Source: Schizophyllum amplum (taxonomy: Eukaryota; Basidiomycota; Agaricomycetes; Agaricales; Schizophyllaceae). From it: 64,000 bases of DNA. Each line of letters begins with the position of its first letter. Position 1 is the stretch's first letter. The notes under the pieces were generated by a model. That model was given only the letters and a program-made list of their open reading frames with translations. It had not been told where the DNA came from and did no database searches. Where the stretch lies: contig VDMD01000002.1 in the NCBI GenBank assembly GCA_007026445.1, positions 1,116,001-1,180,000 on the forward strand, written 5' to 3'. Position numbers and translations under genes: made by a program. Below are positions 47,146-57,813 of the stretch, one piece after another.

Positions 47146-49526
47146 TCAAGCCATTTGGATCTCCCCGATTATGACTGCCTCTCCCATTGCTCCGATCTCC
47201 AACTGTGCAGGTGACATAGCGGTCTTCGGAGGGACGACAACAAACCCGTTCGCGCCGCTCAAGCTCGCAATACGGCTCGACCGCTGGCTGCCGGTGCTGA
47301 AAGCTACCAAGCCCCTCGGCGATGCCTTGATGATCGCGCGGTGGAACTCAGTGCGCGGGTCCAGCCTCATCGCATCTTGCAGCTGCAGACGCGCCATCAG
47401 CACCGAGCTTCAGTCCTTCTGCAAACGATCAATTTCTCACCAACACAGGAACTCGCGGCAACTGGCAGAGCTCCTCCGGCCACCCGGCCAACCGGCGCAG
47501 CGCAGGGAGAACGAAGATGTAGAAGGTGACCAAGGCCGACGCTGGATTTCCGGGGAGCGCAAACACCGGTTTGGGCGCGCCGTTTGGCATAGGTATCGTC
47601 GCAAAAGTGGTGGGCTTGCCAGGTTTGATGGTCACGCGGCCGAAGTGGACTGTGCCGTCGAAGTTGCGCTCGATGACAGGTTTGAGCAGATCCTCGGCGC
47701 TCATACTGGTGCCGCCGGTGGTCAGTATTATGTCGGCACGCTCGAGGCCTTGGCGGAGGGCGTTGACGTGGGAGTCGACTCTGTCATGTGCGTCAATAAT
47801 CATCGTCGACCGTGAGGATAGGACGACGCAACTCGTCGGTGACGATGCCGAGGTCGATGACTTCGTAGCCGAGACCTTCGAGCGCTGCTTGCAAGGAAGG
47901 GCGGTTCGTGTCGTATATGTACACCCACCCCTCCCCGCGCGGAGGCTCTGGCTTTTGCAAATCGAGCACCTCGTTCCCAGTGCTCAGGATCGCGACGACA
48001 GGCCGTTTGTAGACTTCCGCCTGACATTCTTGTCAGATACAGGACTCATGATATGACGAATAACGTACCGTCTTTCGTCCCACGAAGGCCAGAGTGCCGA
48101 TCTCTCCACCAGAGCTCAAAATACGATCGCCCTTTTTCATAATAACAGCGCCCTCCTTGACATCGGACCCAGGCATTCTGACGTTCTCCCCCACGGGAAT
48201 CTGTGCCAGCGTCTCCACTTCCTTCTCCTCGCCGAGCTCGCCCGCGTCCGCCGACGAGTATGCCGACACCAAGCGAGTGTCCTCGACCATGATGACGGTG
48301 TCTGTTCCCTTAGGGAGGGGTGCGCCCGTGTTGATACGATATATGTATCCCGCAGGCAGCGTGTCCCATAACTTGTGCGTCTTTGGAGTGACAACTTTGT
48401 AGATGCCGGGCGGGTCGCTCGCTGTGACAAGCACATGAAATTCATATATGTTCATAGTACAATTTGCTCAAGACCTTACATCGCATTGCATAGCCATCCA
48501 CGCTCGTCGTTGATGTCGGAGGCGCATTGTTGGGTGCGTAAATATCTTCCGCGAGAACGTGGCCGCGGAGGGCGGCATTCACCTGTGAAGTCGCGTTCGC
48601 TCACGCAAACGATAGCGGAAGAGATGGGCTTACAGGGAGCTTCTGTACGGGTAGAGGTTCAAGATTTGAGAATATTATCTTCATTGCTTCATCAAAGGAG
48701 ATTAGAGGATAAGGAGATGTACGATGGCGCGTGGATACCGGTGCAGATGGATCATGGGCTAGGACCGACCGCGGCTGAGGCGCACGGTGATCGCCGTGGG
48801 CATGATCATGGTGGTGGTGCCTACGGCGGTGATGGTGATGGTGGTGATGATGAGTGGTAGTGACAGAGGAGTCAGAGCCAGCAACCGAGGTGTCCGTAAC
48901 GCCAGAGCGAGCCAACGCAGAGTGTACATCCGCCCCGGAGCCACCTTGAATGAGCGAGAGCGCGTGCGAGATGACACCAGCGGAGAGAAGAGCAGACATG
49001 ACTTCCTTGACGGCCTTTACGCTGCCGGGAAGAGTGAGTACGAGCGTGTTCCTGATGGTGCCAGCGACAGGACGAGCGAGAGCAGCCATAGGGGTCGCTT
49101 GCAAGGACGTAGATAGCATTAGATGGACCAGGCCGGGGGCTTCGCGTTCGATGAGCGGCTTGACAGCCTGTAGACGAGGCGTGAGTGCCGGGGGGGGGGG
49201 GGGGGGGCGATATGCGGCCCAGATTTCGCACCTCTGGCGTCGTGTCCCTCACACCGAAGCCTGTCCCCCCGGTGGTGATGATCCAGTCCACGTCCCCTCG
49301 GCTCACCCAGGCCATGATTACCTGCTGAATGAGGGGGATCTCGTCGGGTACGATGGAGTTCTCGAGACATGTAAAGCTGTTCGCGCCTAGGATCTCGGCG
49401 ATCGTAGGGCCTGACTTGTCTGCCGTTGCGTTGGCGCTGGCGGTGTCGCTCACTGCGATATTCAGTAGTGACTTCAGTCCGTCAGTAGCTGTGCGCACCC
49501 GTCAAGACGGCGACGTTGAAGGACAT
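47146..49526 (-). CDS. Molybdenum cofactor biosynthesis fusion enzyme (MogA-MoeA; gephyrin/Cnx1 type)
   Basis: Starts at 49526 (MSFNVAVLT) and splices to VSDTASANATADKSGPTIAEILG, then SIVPDEIPLIQQVIMAWVSRGDVDWIITTGGTGFGVRDTTPE and AVKPLIEREAPGLVHLMLSTSLQATPMAALARPVAGTI. This is a complete MogA (MPT adenylyltransferase) domain. A histidine-rich linker (about 48795-48850) follows. The MoeA part begins PYPLISFDEAMKIIFSNLEPL, VNAALRGHVLAEDIYAPNNAPPTSTTSVDGYAM, AGYIYRINTGAPLPKGTDTVIMVEDT, GEIGTLAFVGRKT, PVVAILSTGNEVLDL, DIILTTGGTSMSAEDLLKPVI, KPTTFATI and FALPGNPASALVTFYIFVLPALRRL. Domain IV ends VVPPKTAMSPAQLEIGAMGEAVIIGEIQMA. The enzyme inserts molybdate into molybdopterin in the cytosol, supporting enzymes such as nitrate reductase. 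The MogA-MoeA order matches gephyrin; plant Cnx1 has the reverse order. One intron contains an 18-base C run on this strand. Confidence 0.93.
49190..49207. repeat. Homopolymer: 18 consecutive G (C on the coding strand)
   Basis: It lies in the intron between TTPE and AVKPLIE of the MogA domain, a little upstream of the acceptor CTACAG. On the coding strand it forms a polycytidine, polypyrimidine-tract-like run. Such runs are mutation-prone and error-prone in sequencing, so the length is uncertain. Confidence 0.9.
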
Positions 49527-49915
49527 GGTGGTCGACGTCAAGCGCTGCTGATCACGGTCAATGATTCCCACGTGGAATGACGCGCTGGGCGCGTCGCGCC
49601 TGCCGCGGGTTGCTATGTTCGATCTTCAGACTTCCGTTGAGAACATGAAACCGGTGCTTGCCAGTGCTTGCCTATGTTTTTGCAGGCCTTTTGCCCTGGT
49701 TGGGCCTTGGCAACGAATTATGAATCGCCGAAGTGCGGCTGCGGGATCTCGCGGCCGTAAGGAAGACGTGATGATGGCCTAGTAAAGAGCCCCGATTCCT
49801 TTGCTCTTTCTTTCCCCCATCTTCCGCCCCCGCCTCCCCTTTGTCTTGTCGCCACTGGTTTGGCAAGCCCTCCATTCCTTTATTCTGTCACGGCTTGGTG
49901 CATTTTCAGTCGACA
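49527..49915. other. Divergent promoter region
   Basis: About 390 bases separate the molybdenum-cofactor gene (minus) and the metalloprotease gene (plus). The half near the protease is CT-rich (about 49795-49860), a common fungal promoter feature. No gene is seen. Confidence 0.5.
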
Positions 49916-51261
49916 ATGTTCAGCTCCATCCTCGTTGCCGGTGTCTCGGCGCTGGCCTTGGCCAGCAGCGCGTCCGCCCACCTTCAGATCCGCTCGCACT
50001 TCGCGTCGTTCCAGCCGCCGAACAGCCTGACCCCTAAAACTGACAAGGTCGAGCGTGTCCGGTGAGTGACAAGCGCGTTCGTCGCGCCCACTCTGGCAGC
50101 TAAACCGTGATCGCCAGCTGCTCGTCCAATGTGTCCAGCGAGGTGTACGAGGCCGCGGAGAGCCGTTTTGGCTATAACCGCATCCTGATCGACACGGACA
50201 ACGTCGCGCCGCGCTCGGCCAACATCAGCGTCTACTTCCACGTCGTCAGCTCCGACGACTCGGAGGAGAATGGCAACGTCTCGTGAGCCTTTGTCTCTTC
50301 GCATGACTGCCCGTGAGTCTGAACAAACATCTTCAGGGACGACCAGATCTCGCAGCAGATCGACGTCCTGAACGAGGACTACGCGGACTCTGGCCTGTAC
50401 TTCGTTCTCGCCAACACGACGCGCACCGTGAACGAGCAGTGGTTCTCCACGGCGGGCCCCGACACCGACGAGCAGACCGATATGAAGAACCAGCTGCGTC
50501 AGGGCGACGCCGATGCTTTGAACGTGTATACCGTCGGGTACGCCGGTTAGAGGCCCAAGGTCGAATGACATCTGATCGTTTCCTCTAGCTTTGAGAGTGG
50601 CAGCGGCACCGGCCTCCTGGGCTACTCTACTTTTCCCTCTTCGTTCGACGACAACCCACAGGACGACGGTGTTGTGATCCTGTTCTCCTCCCTTCCGGGC
50701 GGCAGCACGGAGAACTTCAACTTGGGCAAGGTCAGACTGAACGACCATCTCGGCTGCACATGACTGACAATGCTGGGTAGACCTTGACACACGAGGCTGG
50801 TCACTGGGTCGGGTAAGCCCGCGCAGTTTGACTTGGAACAACCATAGCTGACGCGTATGCAGGCTGTTCCACACTTTCCAGAACGGCTGCTCTGAACCCG
50901 GCGACAATGGTGGGCATGGACTCCATCCGCGGACTCGAGCTAACAGACGAACAGTTGACGATACGCCTGCGGAGGCTCAGCCGAACAGCGGGTGCCCCAC
51001 CACCGTCCCGGACACTTGCCCGGACAGCGAAGGGTCGGACCCCATCAGTCAGTTGCGTGTATTGCATTGCCTGCGCCAAGTCTGACCTGCCAATAGGCAA
51101 CTATATGGATTACTCGTACGATGCTTGCCTGACCAGCTTCAGCACGGGTGCGTTTGACTTGCAGTGAGTTTCGCATATTGAAGCTGACCCTTCGCGCAGG
51201 CCAGATCTCTCGTCTGCAAGACCAGATGGCTACGTTCCGTGGCATCAACTTCAGCTCGTGA
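49916..51261 (+). CDS. Secreted zinc metalloprotease, M43 (pappalysin/MEP1-like) family
   Basis: Several short exons from the ATG at 49916 to the TGA at 51259-51261. A signal peptide (SSILVAGVSALALASSASA) precedes a short pro-region and the catalytic domain: NISVYFHVVSSDDSEENGNVSDDQISQQIDVLNEDYADSGLYFVLANTTRTVN, LRQGDADALNVYTV, LLGYSTFPSSFDDNPQDDGVVILFSSLPGG, and the zinc motif THEAGHWVGLFHTFQNGC (HExxHxxGxxH, one intron just after HWVG). Then come GDNVDDTPAEAQPNSGCPTTVPDTCPDSEGSDPISNYMDYSYDACLTSFSTGQ, with the Met-turn in NYMDYS. Fungal M43 enzymes of this kind (MEP1) are extracellular proteases implicated in protein degradation and host interaction. Four visible cysteines probably form disulfides. 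The gene stands alone on its strand next to MIOS. Confidence 0.9.
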
Positions 51262-51580
51262 GCGCACATCACCTCAGCGCTATTTATTGCACCATGATGC
51301 CTTCAAACGGACTTGCCAAAAGCCATCTCGCCACGCTTACCGCTCCTTGGACTTTACCACTCCTTTACTGATGCGCCTGCTCCGTCCTATATACCTATCA
51401 CATCAGTGTTGTTGATACTGTCGGTGGAGCAGCAGTATCTACGAATATGAGTGTAGCCGTATCGTCACATACGTGGTGTATAAGGACGCGCCCTGGAGGC
51501 GCGATGAGCAGCTAAACTGTGTGATTGGGCCAAGCAGGTTTCTATTCCCAACCGGGAAGTCCTTCTCTTCCTGAACGACC
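51262..51580. other. Intergenic, about 320 bases
   Basis: This holds the 3' flank of the metalloprotease gene and the promoter of the MIOS/Sea4 gene. No gene or repeat was noticed. Confidence 0.5.
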
Positions 51581-54500
51581 ATGGTCGGGCCGGCATCGTC
51601 TGAGCGGCGGCTACTGTGGCATCCGCGGCAGTCTAACAGCTTCATCCTCGGGAGCGGGTCGTACATCACTCTGTACGAATGGGCGGACGCGTTCCCGCAG
51701 ATCAAGCATGTTACTACGCAGCCCGACTTGCAGTACATGAAGGTTCGCCCGCGCGCCACCCACGTACGATCGCGCGCTCACTGACCGGCGAAGTGCTTCG
51801 CGTGGTCCCCGGACCCGATACTCAACGATCTGGTCGCTGTGGGGTTCAGCAGCGGGCGCGTGGACTTGCTGAGGCTGGAGGCGTCGCGCCAGCTGCGAAT
51901 GAACAATGTCCTGTCCAGCGGTCCCCCCATCGCGCTCCCCGCGAAAAACTCCCGCTCGTGCAACTCCCTCGCGTTTGGCACCCTCGATCCTAACTACTTG
52001 GCCGTTGGACTTGACAAAGTGCGCGGCGACTCGAGCCTGCTGATCTACGACATCACGATGACCACGGTCTCGCTCTCCCTGCCCACTCCCCCCGCATCGG
52101 ACGCAAGGGCAGCAAATGCCACGAGTCCCAAGTCTCCCAAGTCCCCTACCTCCCCCCGTCGTCCGCAGCCCCAAATCTATCGCGCAGAGGCAGGCGCGCG
52201 CGCAGACTCGCGCATCGTACAGCAACACGCTCCGACAGAGACCGTGTCCGCCGTCTCATTCCTCCCCCAATCCACTCATCTCCTTCTGGCCGGTCTTTCC
52301 TCACGATGGCTACGCCTCTTCGATCTTCGTAGCGCCATGCCATCGACTACCAGCGCCGCGTCGAAAGTCTCCGGTCTCGCACCCGATCCATTCGACCCGC
52401 ACCGCGTCGCGTCCTTCGGCGATGGCGTCGTCTCCGTATGGGACATCCGGCGCATTCAATCGCCGCTCCTGACATTCTCCGAGCGCAACGCTTTGGGCGA
52501 TGGCGCGATAGCAAGGCCCACCGCGACGTACAGCAGCGTCGAGTTTTCTCACACACGCCGCGGTACGATCGCGACACTGGAGAAGGATGCACGACACGTG
52601 CGTTTTTGGGACATTCAAGAGATGCAGGTGCAATCGCTTGATGCAGACAGCGCTGAGGCCAGGTCGCGAGACTCGTCGGTCGCGAGCCGACGTAAATCTT
52701 CGTGGGCGAATCTGGCTTGGGCGGGACAGACCCCCGGTTCGCCTTCCGGCTCAGCACCAGCGGGCGGAAATGCCAGTATATTCCTTTCGGATACTCGACG
52801 CAGTGCGTGATCTGCATTCGCACGCGACTGTTCTGACAGAGTTCCGCAGCGAAGCAGTTTAGTCGCCCTCTTCAGTCCTTCGCACTTGTGCCGGGGCCAG
52901 CGGCAAGAATGACCTCTACGTCAACTATCCTGACTGTCAATACCGCCGGAGACATCGAGCTGCATGCAACTTTTGACACGCCGAAGCAAGCTGTCTGGAG
53001 CTCTCGAGGAGACCTAGCCTTTGGCGCAGGAATATCTTACAAGATAATTCCCGGTGCCGTTGAACAGCCATCGTCAGGGAAGGCTGACGCCGCCTCCGTG
53101 TCCAAGAACACTGTCGACGAAAGTGGGCCTCCACCTCCAATGTTTGGCCGAGGAGATGAGGATGGATTCCCTGCGCTTGGGCATGAAAGTGGACCTGTCT
53201 CTCAGGCGAAAGAGTCCACAAACGAGAAACCAGCGGTAGGACCCAAGCGCCCCTCCCTACGATACACACCATCTGAGCTGCGTGTGTACTCGACGGAGCA
53301 CCAGCGATTCATAGAAGCTCAGGACGAAGAGGCGCTTGCAGCGAAGGGTTTGAGGCAGCGCTCCGACTCGGATCCTCCATCAAGGATGCAAGAGCAAGGC
53401 CGTGCGCGACGAATTCGCCATCAGCAAGTCTTCGGCCTGTCGTCGGTCGTTCAGCACGATGTCTCCATGCGCATGCGAACTCGCTGCTTGCGCGGGTATG
53501 GCTTGAGTAACGTACATCGAAATAGTTGCTGCTCACTTTGGATGCAACTGATGTCGCGCAGCCCGCCTTCAACGCTCGCATCATCAACGAGACCTCGCAC
53601 GAAGGCGAAGAACCCCCTGGCGTTCTGGCCGAACTGTGGACGTGGCTTGCATGTGAGTAAATCCGGGGCATCGGTGCGTGTTGTTCAACGAGCATATCTC
53701 AGATACGCGTGATCTGCTGAAGAGCCCCACATCCCAACTGCATGGGTATGACTTCGTCTATCGCGGTCTTCTGTCGATTTGGGAAGGCTTCGAGGCGACG
53801 AACCTCAGAGCACGGCATGTACCCCCAGGAGCACCCGAACTACTGGATCTCCCTTCCATGCACGACCATGGACGAAGGCGTGCCCACTCGCCGTCGGATG
53901 AATTGCATGGGAACTATAAAGCGGCACTGTCGGCTGTGCTTGCGCTCAAAGGACCCTCCTGGGCATCGTGGAAACCAACAATCCCGACAAATAAATTGTT
54001 GCAGCGCCAGGTTGCGCTCATGCTATGTGGATGGAGCCTCCAAGATGATATCCTCGCTGCAGAAATTGAGGGGTGGAAGGAGGATGGTCAGCATGCGCGT
54101 GCGGCCTGTTGGCTCGTCTTCAGCAAGCAATACTCCAAGGCGATCAGCATGCTTTTGCAGAGCGAAGGTGACGCGCGCGAGCAACTCTCGTAGAAGAGAT
54201 CTATCTGACATCTACTCCAGACGAATCTCACCATCTCATGTCTGGCACATTGGCAGCCCTCATTCCAAACGGACATTCCGGCATCAGCAAACTCACGCCT
54301 GAGTTCCGGGAGCACTGCGAGCGGCTGATCATTCGCATACAAGACCCCTACTTCCGCGCTATGCTCACCTACCTGAGCTCTGGCGACTGGTCAGACGTCC
54401 TCGACGAGGAGCTGCTTCCTTTCCGCGAGCGCCTCAGCATCGCATTCCAGTTTCTCGAGGACAAGACGCTGACCTCCTACCTTCACCGGGTGTCCGACAA

Positions 54501-55239
54501 GTTCGGCGACATCGACGCGTTGATGGTGACTGGGTTGACCAAGGCCGGGGTCAACGTCTTGCAGGATTATGTTGACCGCACGGGCGACCTGCAAACCGCG
54601 GCGCTTCTCGGTGCATATGTGTGCCCACGGCGATTCGAGGACCCTCGTGTCGAACGGTGGATCGACACGTATCGGGATCTTCTGGACGCGTTCAAGCTGT
54701 TCCATCTGCGCGTAGGGTTTGACATCGAGCGGGGTGAGATTATGCAGGAGGGCATGCATAACGGGGAGATTGGCCAGACGGAGTGGGCGCCGAGGCAGCT
54801 GGCTCTGAGATGCAATTATTGCAACAAGAACATCGTCGGGCAAGCCACGAGCAAGGTGACGATCATATTCATCTTGCATTTGCCAGTAAATCTGATATAC
54901 CTGTCCAGCCAACGACATGTCCGCATTGCGGGCGTTTCCTCCCTCGTTGTTGTGTTTGCTTGCAAACTCTGAGCATAGTGCAGGATACTGCCCGAAATAT
55001 GCAGTTGGCACATAGTACTCCTTTCAAAGGTATACGTGGGTTGTGCATCATGCCTGCATATCAAGGCTCACTGCTTTACGACAGATACTATCGACGACGC
55101 TACTGTTATCTGCCAATCATGTCGTCACGGCGGCCACGCCTCTCATATATTGGAATGGTTCTTTGGTGAAGATGGGGGTAGATCGCATGGGCTATGTCCC
55201 GTAGCTGACTGCGATTGTCGATGTGCAGATGAATTTTGA
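51581..55239 (+). CDS. SEA4: MIOS/Sea4, WD40 and zinc-finger subunit of the SEA/GATOR2 complex
   Basis: The start at 51581 gives MVGPASSERRLLWHPRQSNSFILGSGSYITLYEW. The first intron joins LQYMK to CFAWSPDPILNDLVAVGFSSGRVDLLRL. The WD40 part continues with RSCNSLAFGTLDPNYLAVGLDK, VSAVSFLPQSTHLLLAGLSSRWLRLFDLR, DPFDPHRVASFGDGVVSVWDIRR and RHVRFWDI. A join at 52809 to 52858 gives TKQFSRPLQSFALVPGP and TILTVNTAGDIELHATFDTPKQAVWSSRGDLAFGAG. The helical middle includes WASWKPTIPTNKLLQRQVALMLCGW and a long alpha-solenoid. The C-terminal zinc domain reads CNYCNKNI, CPHCGRFLPRCCVCLQTL, CQSCRHGGHASHILEWFF and CPVADCDCRC, the hallmark of MIOS/Sea4. The complex acts at the vacuole in amino-acid signalling to TORC1. 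It ends 80 bases before the convergent P-loop NTPase gene. Confidence 0.92.
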
Positions 55240-55319
55240 TTCAGTGTAACACGTCCTAGAGGCGCGCTGATACCGCTGATCCTTCCTGGGCTGCCCTCCA
55301 CTTGATGTACTGCTCGACC

Positions 55320-56140
55320 TCAAACCTGGCGAACGAGCTCTTCGACAGCCCTGTACCAAGCAGTATACTCACTTCCCCATCCGCCCAGCCTCCTCATTTT
55401 TCGCTTGGTGCCATCCGTGCCATTATCGACGCACATGAACTTCAGACGCTCCCTCTCACTTTCGCGGACGATTCCATGCATTGATAGGCACCACACCAGA
55501 ACGCTGTCACTGGACATGAAGAGTTCTCTCCATGACTCGGTGCAACCTATCCAACGGCTGATCCAGAATGACGGGAACGCGGCAAATCTGTCACTCACCT
55601 GGACTGCATGGCTCTTCACAGCCTAACAGCCGCCTGATTGACCGTACAAACAGGCGAGGGAAATATAGAACCAGTGGTGGGTCCAGCCCTACTGAATGCT
55701 CAGCATGGTGGTCGACGCCGTCCGAGAGGAGCAGCTTGGCAGCGTCAAGACCTGGTCAACACGTACAGATGATGTCCGTGGCCGCAGCGCGAACCAGCCC
55801 CCCGCTGTGCTTGTCGTAGTTTCCATCTATGACCCAGCCTTGTTCCTCATTCTCAGCCAAAATTTTGCGAAGGATGTCTTGAAATTCCTCGAACGTGGGG
55901 TTCATCCAGCCGGGCTGCCACCATACAGTGTCTAGAGGTACGTGCGGTATCCTGAAGAGCGGGGAGAGCCGGCGCGCTAGCGTGCTCTATCGGTGTACAG
56001 CGCAGTTGTCATTTATGGCCGTGCCAAACTAAACGAGCTAGCTAACTCGCCTTGCCAGACCCTGAGTTCCCTACTACGAGAATTTTGTATGTGCCCTTTC
56101 CGTCGCCTAAGAGTGGGGGAGGGGGTGTTGCTGAGGACAT
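55320..56140 (-). CDS. Adenylate-kinase-like P-loop NTPase (fungal FlaR/DNA-topology-modulation-like family)
   Basis: Four exons (56140-56051, 55986-55767, 55691-55599, 55546-55320) give 209 residues. The Walker A motif is GNSGSGKS, split by an intron between K and S. Next are TLARRLSPLFRIPHVPLDTVWWQPGWMNPTFEEFQDILRKIL, WVIDGNYDKHSGGLVRAAATDII, LGLDPPLVLYFPRLFVRSIRRLLGCEEPCSPG and GCTESWRELFMSSDSVLVWCLSMHG. The series PLDTxxWxPGW, VIDGNY and FPRLFxRxxxRLLG is characteristic of this small kinase-like family, common in fungi and bacteria, whose substrate is not known. The ATG at 56140 gives a short proline-rich leader. The first intron has a GC donor. Stop 55320 lies 80 bases from the stop of the convergent MIOS gene. 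Confidence 0.85.
55987..56050 (-). other. GC-AG intron splitting the P-loop
   Basis: In gene direction the exon ends GGCAAG and the intron starts GCGAGTTAG and ends CCGATAG. The next exon starts AGCACGCTAGCG. The join yields GNSGSGK/STLARRL exactly. Reading through instead of splicing meets a TAG within three codons, so the GC donor must be used for a functional protein. Confidence 0.85.
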
Positions 56141-56521
56141 GGAGGAACGAGACAACCCAGATATCACGAGTTTGCCGCAGCGCTCTACTGTACCGGTACG
56201 CATGGTAGGGCTGGACAGCCCAGTGACTATGCATGACTCATATTACATCGGCAGCGGAAATGATGCGCTCAAAGAATGCCGTCTGAAATCAGGATGATGA
56301 TTGCTCGGATCTAATGACCGTGGTCAACGGAACATGTAACACAACTGCTCTTCGAGTAAAATGAGACCGTATCCCGTCCAGTGCAGCACAAGACTGCAGC
56401 CCATCTACATACGATTCGCAGCACTGCCCGAGAGTGTGAAGGCGCATGCGAGATGGTACGGGTACCACTCAGTGGCTAGCGATCGGGTCGTTGTGTCGAT
56501 TCTCTAGTCGGTCCAGTGCGT
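56141..56521. other. Intergenic, about 380 bases
   Basis: Between the start of the P-loop NTPase and the stop of the LPMO-like gene on the same strand. No coding signal or repeat was noticed. Confidence 0.5.
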
Positions 56522-57813
56522 TCAGTTGCGGACGCGGTAGGATGCGCGGCGCATGCGGCGCGAGTACGTCGCTGTGCTGAGGCAGGAGTCGCGCGTCGCG
56601 CTGCAGCCGGTCCAGTCGGGGCTCGGCTGGGAGGCAGCAATGCACTTGTTGTACGCTGCAAAAAGATTAGATGATGTCCGTAAAAGCAAGTTCAAACGTA
56701 CTGTTCATGCAAACGTTGGCATCGTTGGTGCCGGTGCTGCCAGTGGAGGTTGGCGCGGCGGCGCTTGAAGCGGCGGAGGATGCCGCAACGCTCGTCGCAG
56801 CGGCAGAGGTGGCAGCAGCAGTGGACGACGCAGCCTCGGAGGTCGCAGCAGCCGATGACGCAGGCGCCGAAGAGACAGCGACGGATGTGCTCGCAGCGGC
56901 CGAGGTCTCAACGACGGAGGTGGCCGCAACGGATGTAGCAGCGGCCGAGGTCTCGGCGGCGGAGGTGGCTGCCGACGTGGCAGCAGCGCTGGTCTCGACT
57001 GCGGACGTGACGGCGGAGCTCGACTCAGTAGCGCTAGTGGCGGCCGCCGAGGTCACGGCAGGTGCAGAGCTCGATGCACTGCTGCCGCTGGCGCCGACAG
57101 TGAAGTCGATACAGCTGCAAATGATTATAAGCGCCAGTCATGGCACGTATATAGGTCACTTACTCCTCGTAGGTCTGGTCGATCTCACGGGCGTCCCACC
57201 ACCACTGAATTACACAGTCGCCGGCGGTGGCGCACTGGTCACCGATATCCTCAGGGATGGTGATGTCGAAGTTGGTCTGGTCCGCCGTCACACCAGTGGA
57301 GGTCGAGGCGTAGGAGTCCCAAGAGATGAGCGGCTCTCCGATGACAGTGTTGCTCGCCGTGGAAACGATGGACACGTTCGCGGTACCACTGTGCGATGTC
57401 AGCCAGGCGACATGAAAAAAAGTCAAGGAACGTACGTGTGCGGCGCGCGGATCTCAACGACCATCGGGATGATCTCACCAGCGGTGTAGGACTGCACATT
57501 GGCCTGGTTGTCAGCGAATTGGTAGCTGTGAACTATGTCAGCGAAGGAAAGTTAGTGAACCCATATCCACGCACCCCTTGCACTGCCAAACGTTGCACGC
57601 CGAGGCGTCGAAGTCGGAAGCCGCGACCTGCATCTCGCCCTGGATGTTGCCGTATGGGTCCGAGGTGACCTGCGAGAGCATCTGGGTGCCGCAAGCGGAC
57701 CCAAACGCGTCACCGACGGTCGCACTACGCGGCGCAGGGGAGCTGAGCTTGCCGTGCGCAGCGACGCGCGCAGCAAGCATCAGGAAGGAGGTGGCGGTGG
57801 CGAGCTTGAACAT
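56522..57813 (-). CDS. Secreted LPMO-like (chitin-binding type-4 fold) protein with Ser/Ala/Thr-rich tail
   Basis: Starts at 57813 (MFKLATATSFLMLAARVAAHGKLSSPAPRSATVGDAFGSACG). Signal-peptide cleavage after VAA would leave His as the first residue of the mature protein, the hallmark of the copper histidine brace in lytic polysaccharide monooxygenases. The core continues GNIQGEMQVAASDFDASACNVWQCKG, then after a phase-2 intron YQFADNQANVQSYTAGEIIPMVVEIRAPHTGTANVSIV, ISWDSYASTSTG, and DIGDQCATAGDCVIQWWWDAREIDQTYEECIDF. This pattern is seen in fungal PF03067-type secreted proteins. A 100-residue Ser/Ala/Thr/Val repeat region (about 56720-57045) follows, then a cysteine-bearing end (NKCIAASQPSPDWTGCSATRDSCLSTATY) and a basic C-terminus. 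The second copper histidine is not obvious, so oxidase activity is unproven. A role in binding or attacking cell-wall polysaccharide is likely. Confidence 0.75.
56720..57045 (-). repeat. Minisatellite-like repeat coding for Ser/Ala/Thr units
   Basis: Irregular GC-rich units of roughly 15-24 bases encode variants of SAAATSVAATS and SAVETSAAATS within the LPMO-like gene. Both strands stay open over most of the tract because of the biased composition. Such O-glycosylated linkers vary in length between strains. Confidence 0.7.

Noticed and set aside
48780..48860. CAT/ATG trinucleotide tract considered as a microsatellite or regulatory repeat
   Set aside because: It lies within the open MogA-MoeA frame and encodes the His-rich linker, so it is treated as coding sequence.
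55302..55935. Plus-strand gene in the 55.3-55.9 kb interval
   Set aside because: Frames such as FSLGAIRAIIDAHELQ looked protein-like, but the minus strand gives a complete spliced P-loop NTPase over the same bases.
56671..57489. A 272-codon plus-strand frame over the LPMO-like gene
   Set aside because: It is open only because of the GC-rich Ser/Ala repeat; the minus strand carries a signal peptide, conserved core and splice sites.
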